Positions 8,627 through 19,937 of a stretch of DNA of 64,000 nucleotides are shown here, one piece after another. Location: contig CM060732.1 in assembly GCA_030704615.1 (NCBI GenBank), positions 38,729,053 through 38,793,052 on the forward strand, written 5' to 3'. The translations under genes were made by a program, and so were the position numbers. The DNA is from Takakia lepidozioides. Lineage: Eukaryota; Streptophyta; Takakiopsida; Takakiales; Takakiaceae. How positions within the stretch are numbered: the first letter of the stretch is position 1; each line of letters starts with the position of its first letter. A model generated the notes under the pieces. That model ran no database searches. It was not told the DNA's origin and saw nothing but the letters and a program-made list of their open reading frames with translations.

Positions 8627-10399
8627 GTGAGCAAGATCTCTTCTGGCAGTTGTGGAGATGTGAGGACACTTTGTAAGGAAGGACGAGGAAATGAGGTACT
8701 GCGCATTTTGAACCAACGATGCATCCAAGCAGACTCCAATATTTATGTGTACCTCTTGCGGGAGTGCACCAATATGAAAGACCTAGCAAAAGGAAAACAG
8801 GTGCACGCCCACATAATCGAAAGTGGATTCAAGCCAAAACTCTTTCTCCTCAACAATCTTATCAAAATGTATACCAAATGTGGGAGTGTAGTGGATGCCC
8901 GTCGAGTGTTTGACAAAATGTCTAAACGAGATATGTTTTCTTGGACCACGATGATGGCAGGATATGCCAAGCTTGGAGATGTTGTGGAGGCTCTCAAATT
9001 CTATGAGCAAATGCAAGGGGAAGGGGTGACCGCTGACAAGGTCACATTCATTTGCGCCCTCAACGTGTGTGCCACAATAGGAGCCCTGGAAAAGGGCAAA
9101 AGCGTTCATGGTGATATTATGAAAGCTGGAATTGCATCATACATTAACTTGGAGAATGCCCTTGTTGACATGTACGCCAAATGTGGGAGCATAAAGGATG
9201 CACGTCAAGTGTTTGACAACCTGGCTGAAAGAGATTTGGTCTCATGGAACACCATGATCTCAGGCTATGCCCAGTGTGGGTGTGGTGAGGAGGCTTGCAG
9301 CATGTATGAGCAAATGCAACAGGAAGGTGTGTTGCCCAACAGAGTGACTTTCGTTTGCACGGTCAATGCGTGTGCAAGCCTAGGTGCTCTGGAAATGGGC
9401 AAGCAGGTCCACTCCGACATCATCAAAGCTAAAATTGCGTCAGAGATCACCTTGGAGACTGCCCTTGTGGACATGTATGCCAAATGCAAGAGCATAAAGG
9501 AGGCACGTGAAGTGTTTGACCATATGAGTAAACGAAATGTGGTCTCTTGGAACGCCATGATTTCAGGATATGCCCTGTGTGGGTGTGATAGGGATGCTTT
9601 ACGTATCTATCAGCAAATGCAATGGGAAGGGGTGATGCCTGATACTGTGACATTCAACTGTGTTCTCAAATCATGTGCCAGCCTAGGAGCCCTGGACAAG
9701 GGTGAAGAAGTCCATGCTGACATTATCAAAAAAGGACTTGCTCCAGATATGCTCTTGGAGACGGCCCTGGTCGACATGTATGCTAAATGTGGAAGAATAA
9801 AGTGTGCACGCCAGATATTCAACAATATGGCTATTCGAGATGTGGTCTCCTGGAGTGCTATGATCACTGGATATGCTCAGCATGGATGTGGTAGGGAGGT
9901 CCTTGATATGTTCAAAGAAATGCAAGTGGAAGGTGTGAAGCCGAATGCCATCACCTTTATATCTCTTCTGTCTGCTTGTAGCCATGTGGGCCGGGTGGAT
10001 GAAGGCCAGTACTACTTCGAGGCCATGATCCAAGATCATGGCCTCACACCCACATTGGAGCATTTTGGCTGTATGGTAGACCTCCTTGGCCGTGCAGGGC
10101 AATTGGATGAGGCAGAGGACTTAATTAACAAAATGCCAATTCAACCAGATTCTTCGGTGTGGAGGGCTTTGCTTGGTGCCTGCAGAATACATGGGGATAT
10201 GGAAATAGCAGAACGTGCTGCCAAATTTGTTCTGAAGTGGGATCCACAGCACCTTGCAGCTAATCTGCTGCTATCAAACATCTATGCTGCAACTGGCAGG
10301 CAGAACAATCAAGTAGATATGAGAAATATTGAAGAGACATGTTCCAGCATAAATGATGCCATGTCCAGCTGTAGTGAATCCGGACGCAGGAAGGAGTAA
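8627..10399 (+). CDS. PLS-class PPR protein 1, truncated after E1
   Basis: Intronless frame of about 590 codons filled with pentatricopeptide repeats, each a helix-turn-helix module that reads an RNA base in mitochondria or plastids. Repeats are of P, L and S type, with hallmark strings such as NALVDMYAKCGS, DLVSWNTMISGYAQCG and EACSMYEQMQQEGV. The last modules are LINKMPIQPDSSVWRALLGACRIHG (about residues 495-520) and the start of the E1 motif, ending at LLLSNIYAATGRQ; then the sequence diverges and stops. E2 and DYW domains, needed for editing-type members, are absent. The listed start is a GTG; the frame is open upstream to about 8546 with no ATG, and the first in-frame ATG is at 8774. Translation may begin there, or a 5' exon may be spliced on. 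No obvious transit peptide is seen in this frame. Probably expressed, with the target unknown. Confidence 0.82.
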   Translation: MSKISSGSCGDVRTLCKEGRGNEVLRILNQRCIQADSNIYVYLLRECTNMKDLAKGKQVHAHIIESGFKPKLFLLNNLIKMYTKCGSVVDARRVFDKMSKRDMFSWTTMMAGYAKLGDVVEALKFYEQMQGEGVTADKVTFICALNVCATIGALEKGKSVHGDIMKAGIASYINLENALVDMYAKCGSIKDARQVFDNLAERDLVSWNTMISGYAQCGCGEEACSMYEQMQQEGVLPNRVTFVCTVNACASLGALEMGKQVHSDIIKAKIASEITLETALVDMYAKCKSIKEAREVFDHMSKRNVVSWNAMISGYALCGCDRDALRIYQQMQWEGVMPDTVTFNCVLKSCASLGALDKGEEVHADIIKKGLAPDMLLETALVDMYAKCGRIKCARQIFNNMAIRDVVSWSAMITGYAQHGCGREVLDMFKEMQVEGVKPNAITFISLLSACSHVGRVDEGQYYFEAMIQDHGLTPTLEHFGCMVDLLGRAGQLDEAEDLINKMPIQPDSSVWRALLGACRIHGDMEIAERAAKFVLKWDPQHLAANLLLSNIYAATGRQNNQVDMRNIEETCSSINDAMSSCSESGRRKE

Positions 10400-11286
10400 A
10401 CATTTGATGTGTCAGAAAATGTGCATCCATAAATGGCGGGAATTCATACTGAGAGGAAGAGCTTTTCTGCATGATCAACAGGGCCACTTGTGAGAAGCTG
10501 GTTAATGCTTGAAATTGGTTAGTGCTTTTCTGCATCATCAAAAATCGTAAGTGGGTGGTGAAGCTCTGCCACCAATTTTCATCTCAAGGAAGTGTGGATG
10601 AGGAGTTGCTATAGGAGATGCCAACAGCCTTAAGCTCATTCAACATTGGGCATGGAAGACTCAATGGAGGGGGGGAAAGGATGCTATTTGTACCTATTAT
10701 TTTACCAAAGATTGAAGTCATTCATTGTGACAGTCGGGACCCCGCACCTACTGTAAGCTGTCATGGTAATGATCAAACAGTGTAGTGAAGTGTCATATGA
10801 CCTGATTGCAGAGGAGCTCAATAGATTGCAAGGATATGTAAGCTTGAACCAGAAGGTATGTGGTTTGATTATTTCCTCCCAAATTGTTGGGACAAGGGAA
10901 ATGTGTGGAAGAGTAAGGAAGACTGGCACTTGGAGAGCAATTTTTTCCAAATGATTGTGGAAGTATCCAGTTTCTCTTATGGCAATGACCTGTCTTCCAG
11001 AAGCCAATCTCTGGGAAGGCTTTTATGTTCATTACCCTTAAGTGGACAAACAGTGTCAAACGTTAGTCTAATTCTCAGCTTTCTGATTCTCAGCTTTCAC
11101 TTGAATTGAAAGAGCTGCTTTTAGCTGTGGGTATACAATTGATCCAAAGTTTCATAATGCAGGACATACATGGGGAGACAATTGCATAGACTCTGAGAGC
11201 ATGATTGTGCTGTCCCAGGTTAACTTGCCAAGCACAGGGATAAGATGCTAGCCTCCAAAGTAACAAGTGTTTGCTCATATCAATAG
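10400..11286. other. 3' flank of the PPR gene, no gene recognised
   Basis: Contains the presumed 3' untranslated region of the PPR gene and unique sequence up to the left end of the inverted-repeat element. The open frames here are short, overlap on both strands and match nothing I recognise. Confidence 0.4.
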
Positions 11287-11739
11287 AGAAAACACTATTT
11301 TAATTAGTTCTGGACTTTTGGGACTAAACTTAATATATATTTGCATTAAAATTAATTGAAATATTAATAATATAATAGTGTAATGTGTGATTGAACTTTG
11401 TGAAATTACAGGTGATGTCATACTTGTTTCAAAATGTGTCATATAAGAGGTCCATTTGACATTGAAGTGCTCAATGTGAAGTAGTAGTATTGAACAATTC
11501 ATTGAACGTCCACTTGGAAGTCGAATAATGTAATATTCCATTGCAGGATCACGATAAAACAATGGGTTGCATCGAACATGGGCCTGACTCCTACTCTACC
11601 ATACTCGATACAACTTGCTAGTAATTTTCTTGATTGAATCTTGATATCAAGCACAATGTTCACATACCACGCCATTGGAATGAATCATGTTTTGGATGTG
11701 ACAAGGGCAGTAAAATATTAGAATAGCATAAAACATTCG

Positions 11740-12475
11740 GAAGAGGTACTAGGGTAGTACAATAAGGTTTGGGGTGTAACTAGAGAGAAGTGCAACAAGG
11801 TTTGGGTTTACAGTAAGGGTAAGGGTTTAGGGTTTGGATTTAGGCTACAAAAGGACAAACAAATATGATGGACTCACATTCGGTAGAATTAAAGAAATTG
11901 TTGAGGAATTTGATATCCCTGTAATCATTCTATCGTACCTTATCCAACAAAATATTAAAAGAGCATGAAACATTGAGAAGAGGTAACATGGTAGTACAAT
12001 AAGGTTTGGAGTGTAACTAAGGTAATACATTAAAGTTTTTGGTTTATGGTAAGATTAATGGTTTAGAGGTGATGGTAAAGGTAGGGTTTTCGATTTGGGT
12101 TTAAGGTACAAATGGACAAACAAATATGGGAGACTCACACTCGCTAGAACTTGGTGTGTGTTAGTAGGATAAAAAATAAAAATAAAAATGGAGAAACAAA
12201 TATTATGGAAGAGTCATTGGGCTGGAGAAGTATTTAGATTAAGGATTCGTCCTTGGAACCTGGTGTTGAGATAGATATGGTTATGGTATGGATAGTTCAT
12301 TCTCATTTGCAGGGGAAGGGTAAGGGTTTAGACGTAACAATGGCGTAGGGTTTTGTTTAGGGTTTTATTTAGGGTTTCCGACGAGGGTTTAGGGTTTGGG
12401 TTGAAGGTAGAAATGGTGAACATACATGTCGGAAGACTCGCACTTGCTACAACTTAGTGTGTGTTAGTAGGGTAC
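11740..12475 (+). repeat. three degenerate units rich in telomere-like TTTAGGG words
   Basis: Three imperfect units (around 11740-11890, 11990-12170 and 12300-12475) share a run of gggtttaggg-type words, then acaaatggacaaacaaatat and a gactcacactcgctagaact-like tail. The TTTAGGG words match the plant telomere unit but are scattered, not a telomere array. They lie in the left subterminal part of the element. Confidence 0.6.
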
Positions 12476-13295
12476 AAAATGAGAATTTGGATGTATCCAT
12501 TTTTCCGTTTCTCTACTTTGGGATTACTGAAATTGAAATTACTAATGAACTCTTCTGTTATTCCACATGACAACATGCATTACCCTCAAGTCGACTATTC
12601 CATTTCTATCAATCCAAACGATCTGCATTCCCTTCCTTGGGGATTGAACGGATGCCGGCCAGGATACTATGTCCTGGTTCTAGACATCGGTTACCTTGAT
12701 GGAAAGAAAACCCATCCTGCCACCAGCCTTGTATCTCCGCAGGGAATTCAAGTTAGCTACGCGAAACGATTTTTAAGAATTCGTTAAGTGGGCCGTCAAA
12801 AAGTTTGTCGTTTGTTTTTTGAACACGAGACCTGAAATGAACGTCGAGACTATCGCCAAAGCCGTGTTTGGGAAGTATTATTCCAATGTCAGAACTTATA
12901 ACAATGAGAATTCCGTCATACATAGATCTACATTCAACAAAAAATCGCCTAAAACTCCCCAAAATCCCATTTACTTTAAACGTCTTTACTACATTTTTGC
13001 TGAGTAAGACCCGACAGCTTACAAATCCAATATTCTCCTCATCGACACTGTAGACAATATGTACAAGTCCTACTTGAACCCGTTAGGACATACCATCTTC
13101 CTTTCAAAATATAAGGCGCTCGTGGACCCTGATAGAGATAAATTTCTACTGGAAGAGCTCAAGCATTACCTTAACATGTTCCGGTTATCTGGGATGGATG
13201 TCATGCCATTCAACAAGTGGCAGAAGTTCAAGTGGCAGAAGTTCCTTAGCAATCACGAGTTGCGTGCCGCTGCATTGGGACATAAAATATTTTAA
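12461..13295 (+). pseudogene. decayed FCP1/NIF-like HAD phosphatase domain, copy 1
   Basis: Fragments in several frames follow the order of FCP1/NIF-type HAD phosphatases. First comes a candidate motif I region near 12660-12710 (YYVLVLDIGYLDG). A helix follows near 12785-12860, FVKWAVKKFVVCFLNTRPE, where the family has a segment like FLEF...FEVGVWSSR. Then comes the conserved C-terminal block near 13033-13083, LLIDTVDNMYKSYLNP, where active members have an IDDSP...LNP pattern. A stop and frame changes interrupt it. The motif I aspartates (DxDxT) are not preserved and IDDSP is degenerate, so catalytic activity is unlikely. Assignment rests on this pattern order, not on an alignment. Confidence 0.55.
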
Positions 13296-13440
13296 TTGAG
13301 TTTGGTAAACCTCGACTGTCCAGTGGACGTTCTTGTTCACTTGCCTAGTGTCGGGTTTTTCCAATGCATTGTACTATTCCATTTTTATTATCCTAAGTAT
13401 GAATGATTCTCTGACAGATTGAAATATCTGTTTCTCCTCT

Positions 13441-14131
13441 TGCGCAAGGGTTGCATTTGATTATTTTTGACGTGAATGAAGTCTTGTGCAAAATATTGAA
13501 GCACTAGAAAAACTACAATGTCCTCCGGTTTTCATAATCAGACTACAGAATTCCAGCTCTTGTCGGATTTCGACTTGTCTTTAGATAGGAGAAATATCGC
13601 GAAGTGTGGACAGAGTTGCACAAACACTTCCGGTTAGGGATTTGAAGCTCTATGATGTACAAGAACTTGTAGCCGATCCTAGATTTTTTACTTCGTGGTC
13701 TTCCTCAACCGGCCTTCGTTATGTCTCAAGAGGATTGTATTTCATGTCATACTTTGGTTCACCCTCAATTCAACTCAGGATTGGACCTTCTTCATTAGTT
13801 TTTGAAGCCACTGGTCAAGGTCTGACAGAGATTTGGTGGACAATACACCAAGAGTAATACTCTGCTCATTGACAATACCGCCGTGAAGTGTGTATTGAAC
13901 CCGCCCGACTCATGTCTTGTTCTCAAATCTTTCTAGACCGTGGAGACTGATGGTTGCTATCTTCTCAAGGTTCTTGGAATGAGGAAACATCCCACTGTTT
14001 CAAATTATCTTAGGAAAAAAATGATAGGGTTGTCTTTTCCCAATGTTTTAAACGATCCCAAGTTTAGCCCACTCTGGGATTTTATTAAGGACAACGGTTT
14101 TAAGAGTCTCAGATATGATGCTTCAAAATAA
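13441..14131 (+). pseudogene. decayed FCP1/NIF-like HAD phosphatase domain, copy 2
   Basis: A second domain in tandem with the first. A motif I candidate lies at about 13450-13495 (LHLIIFDVNEVLC, where the family has DLDETL). The middle is broken into frames at about 13606-13857. The C-terminal block at 13862-13915 reads NTAVKCVLNPPDS, followed by DGCYLLKVLGM, equivalent to the family's nDnyLl.vLlpyL tail. Stops and frameshifts break it up unless undetected introns are present. Two copies inside one inverted-repeat element suggest gene capture followed by duplication. Confidence 0.55.
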
Positions 14132-14292
14132 ATTATTTTTGATTAATCCCATCTCACTCGAGCTATTGAATATCTTCATGGTTTTTGATTATCATTGCCT
14201 TGTAATCACACACGTGTTAGATATGGTACTCTCATTTTCACTCATTTTCTGTTGAATTCTTGACACACATTCCGGGCAATCCCCGATTTATG

Positions 14293-15710
14293 CCATTCGA
14301 AAAGAAGAAGAAGAGCTTCGTGAATGACAAGAATGACGGGTTTCCCAACAGGCTTCAAGGGCATCAGAGATTCAACAAGTAGAGTTCCAAATAACATTTT
14401 CGGATGATAATGTTACTACTAGGTTCGAGTTCTCTGAAAGTATTTATGTTTCCTCTGCTGCGGAGACCATTGCAAGTGGTTGTGGTAACCGGAGGCGTCT
14501 TCGAACACATGTCTTAACTGCGAGCCGTTTGGGATGAGGCTCTGTAATATTAATGGGTTAGTGTAAGCCGTTGTATGGTTTATAACATTAAGTCCAACGG
14601 ATGTGAACGGATGTACATTACATTACATTATGTTTGACTGCAATGCTAAAGTTGCAATCTCTAATAAAATATGAATGTTTATTATCAATGTATGCGGACT
14701 CATTATTTCATGTCATCCTCTTCATCACATGCCATGATTGTTCTATGTTTGGTTTTGTATGTCATCTGATATGGCAACCATTATGTGCAAAAGTTTTACA
14801 TATCTCACATTACATTATGGTGTAATTATTGCATCATCCCAATTTTTTCGGAATGTCAATTGGCAGTGGATGTTCTTCTAAAACCACAATACATACTTAT
14901 ATTACCTCCAAAAAATGTTTGGAGGACTATTGTTCATGGTTATATTGTGCATAAAATAGCTAAATAATCGCTTTATTTCAATAATAAATTTTTGTTTATT
15001 CATATTTCTCATATTATTTTTGGACCAAACAAAAGTCCAGAATTAGTTAAAATAATGTTACATGTTAAATCAGAGCAATGGAAGCTCTAATGTCTTCCAA
15101 CACCCAAGAAAGAAACCAGGGAAAAACCCTAAATCATCCCCAATTCATCCCCCAAAATGGAAACCCCCCCGACCCCACCACCACCCGCATTGCCACCCTA
15201 GGGCGTCACTTGGGCCAACACCCTTGCGATAGGTTTTTTAGGCTTGCGGGGTCGCAACTAGCCACGGCCGGGCGTGGCTAGCAGCAACGCAGTGGCAAAG
15301 CCGGAAACCCCCCCCCCCCCCCCCCCCGTGTGACGGGTTTTTCTTCTATGCAACGTTCGGGGGTGGCTAGCTACGACGCCTCGGCGTCCTTGAGCCCAAT
15401 ACAAGGCTTCCCCCACCTGTTTATTTTTGTAAAAAAAATGCACCCAGCCACCCCCGGTTTACAGAGCCTCCTTCCAAACGGCTCGCAGTTAAGACATGTG
15501 TTCGAAGGCACTTCCGGTTACCACAACCACTTGCAGCGATCTCCGCACCTTAAGAAACGGAAATACTTTCAGAGAACTCGAACCTAGTAGTAACATTATC
15601 ATCCGAAATGTTACTTGGAACTCTACTTGTTGAATCTCTTGATGCCCTTGAAGCCGGGGAGCCCGCCATTCTTGCCAATCACGAAGCTCTTCTTTTTCTT
15701 TTCGAATTCG
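14293..15710. repeat. inverted-repeat pair of about 250 bp inside the element
   Basis: Segment 14293-14549 and segment 15461-15710 are inverted copies. The shared sequence includes aaaagaagaagaagagcttc and a run ending attcaacaagtagagttcc. In the minus-strand copy it reads as a C-terminal tail, KKKSFVIGKNGGLPGFKG followed by IKRFNK and a stop, which looks like a captured exon end. I cannot name the parent gene. A run of about 20 C lies between the arms at about 15308-15327. Confidence 0.75.
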
Positions 15711-16438
15711 CTCCTTGAATGTGATTGGGCAAAATAATTTTTCATATGAAAAATGTCAGCTGAAATGTGGAAGATTTGTTGGAAAAATGATAAGATAAAA
15801 GTGTAAGTGGAAGACGCTTTCAAGATCAAATTCTCCATAAACAAACAGTGGGATAAGTACATACCAAGGTAATCATGTTCCTTTGTTGTGAGATCCAAAC
15901 ACTACGATCAATATTAATAGGTTAGTGTAAACCGTTGTATGGTTTCGAGCCGATGGATAACATTAAGTCCAACGGATGTGAACGGATGTACAGTTGACGT
16001 CACATTATGTCTGACTGCAACGCCAAAGTTGCAATTTCTAATAAAATATGAATGTTTATCATCAATGTATGCGAACTCATTCTTTCATGTCATCCTCTTA
16101 ATCACACACGCCATGATTGTTCTATGTTTGGTTTTGTATGTCATCTGATATGGCAACCATTTTGTGCAAAAAGTTTTATATATCTCACCTCACATCATGG
16201 TGTAATTTATTGCATCATCCTATTTTTTTTCCGTGAACGTCAACTTGGCAGTGGATGTTCTTCTAAAACCACAATACATACTGATATGTCTCCAAAAAAT
16301 ATTTGGAGGATTATTGTTCATGGTTATATTGTGCATAAAATAGCCAAATAATTGCTTTATTATAAAATTTTGTTTATTTATATTTCTCATATTATTTGTG
16401 GACCCAAACAAAAGTCCAGAATTAGTTAAAATAGTGTT
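14550..16438 (+). repeat. direct-repeat pair of about 510-530 bp ending at the element terminus
   Basis: Segments 14550-15060 and 15910-16438 are direct copies with scattered substitutions and small indels. Both begin near aatattaat...ggttagtgtaa and both end with the inverted-repeat terminus (caaaagtccagaattagtta). The second copy therefore forms the right end of the element and the first is an internal duplicate. Confidence 0.85.
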
Positions 16439-16928
16439 AGAAGATGGATAGGATGTTGCTACCACAGTATTGCAGGTGTTGGTGTCGCTGTTGCAGACCT
16501 CCTCCTTTAGGAAGGGGTAGAGGAGCTTATGAAGTATATGTAGCTTATATCAGTTTTTCGCATGGTGCCTAACCATAGTCGCTACATTCATGGCGATGTT
16601 CCGTTCATTAACCGTTTGGCACCCATTCTGCAACCACCTCGCCCTCCATCCTGTCATGCTTAATCCCCATACCTCCTCAGTGTCTGGATTCGGCCGACGA
16701 CTAAGAGCAGTTAAAACGGAGCCCTCCGACCCCCGCGCCACAAATGCTCTCAACCTTCCTGCACAACCCCAGCGTAGTTTTCTTTCTCTCTTTCTCTCTC
16801 TCTCCAATGAGCAGAAAAGAGAAATCCTTGTACTTGTAATCCTCCGTTTTGATTAAGTCAAGAGGATATCAGTTGTAAGGAGCCCTAGCAGATTTTGTCT
16901 CTGCCTTTCTGTGTTTGGAAGGTGGTCA

Positions 16929-16961
16929 ACGTCCTTGACGCGCCATCTGCAAGCTTGTATT
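16929..16961 (+). promoter_or_regulatory. conserved block upstream of alpha-tubulin 1
   Basis: A 33-bp block starting acgtccttgacgcgccatct is identical to 27209-27241 upstream of the second tubulin gene. It lies about 200 bp before the ATG. A second shared block (ctcaaccttcctgcacaacc) lies about 180 bp further upstream, followed by a CT-rich run at about 16780-16805. The flanks have diverged, so these may be promoter or 5' UTR elements kept by selection. Confidence 0.55.
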
Positions 16962-17157
16962 ATACGAGCTACAGTATTCCGTGATATATGATCCGGACTT
17001 GTGCAGTATTCTCTCGAATCCTATTTACCAGTCTGCCTCTTTGATAGACCTGGATTCAAATCATGTTTTAAAGTTCTCGCAGACGAACTTTTCTCGTGAA
17101 CAAATCTAGTTAAATTGAAACAACAGATCATTCCAATCCATTAGATAATCAGACAAA

Positions 17158-19674
<2,517 letters not shown>

Positions 19675-19937
19675 AACAGTAAAACTTTTTGAAAGTAAAG
19701 TTCCACTTCAGAAAATTTTGCACTACTGCAGCGTCGACCTTACTACCTACTGCAGATATCTTGCAGACAAATTTTGTTATGAGCAGCATAGATACAGGTT
19801 TACTGACCTCCGTGATCCCATCACAGTTAGTACCCCTTGAAATGAAATGGTGCTTTATAACGTCCGCGGAAAGCTCGTAGAGCTTATGGGACAGAATGGA
19901 AGAAAACATGAGAGAGGAACAAATCCAGAAACCACAA

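Larger units (their letters stand above)
11291..16438. mobile_element. 5.15-kb terminal-inverted-repeat element with captured phosphatase-like domains
   Basis: The ends 11291-11320 and 16409-16438 are inverted copies, 28 of 30 positions matching (outer bases AACACTATTTTAA). Both are flanked by AGAA (11287-11290 and 16439-16442), a possible 4-bp target-site duplication. A third copy of the right end lies inside at 15030-15059, so the element may have a second, internal right end. Contents from left: telomere-like tandem repeats, two decayed FCP1/NIF-like HAD phosphatase domains, an inverted-repeat pair and a direct-repeat pair of about 0.5 kb. No transposase is recognisable, so it is probably non-autonomous or decayed. 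Superfamily unknown; 4-bp duplications occur for example in Sola elements, but the match rests only on length. Confidence 0.72.

Noticed and set aside
9265-10102. Minus-strand frames across PPR 1, and similar plus frames across PPR 2 and PPR 3
   Set aside because: They are shadows of the repeat periodicity on the opposite strand, with no independent family resemblance.
7106-10399. A single fused PDF-PPR protein
   Set aside because: The PDF frame ends in a stop at 8366-8368, and the equivalent position in the PPR 3 locus also ends in a stop, so two separate products are more likely. Splicing between them remains only a possibility.
12461-14131. A working phosphatase gene
   Set aside because: Motif I and IDDSP are degenerate, with stops and frame changes in both copies, and the sequence lies inside an inverted-repeat element.
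11291-16438. A Maverick/Polinton-type or viral insertion
   Set aside because: Inverted ends and several frames suggested it, but no DNA polymerase B, integrase, packaging ATPase or capsid-like segment is visible, and the flanking duplication would be 4 bp, not 6 bp.
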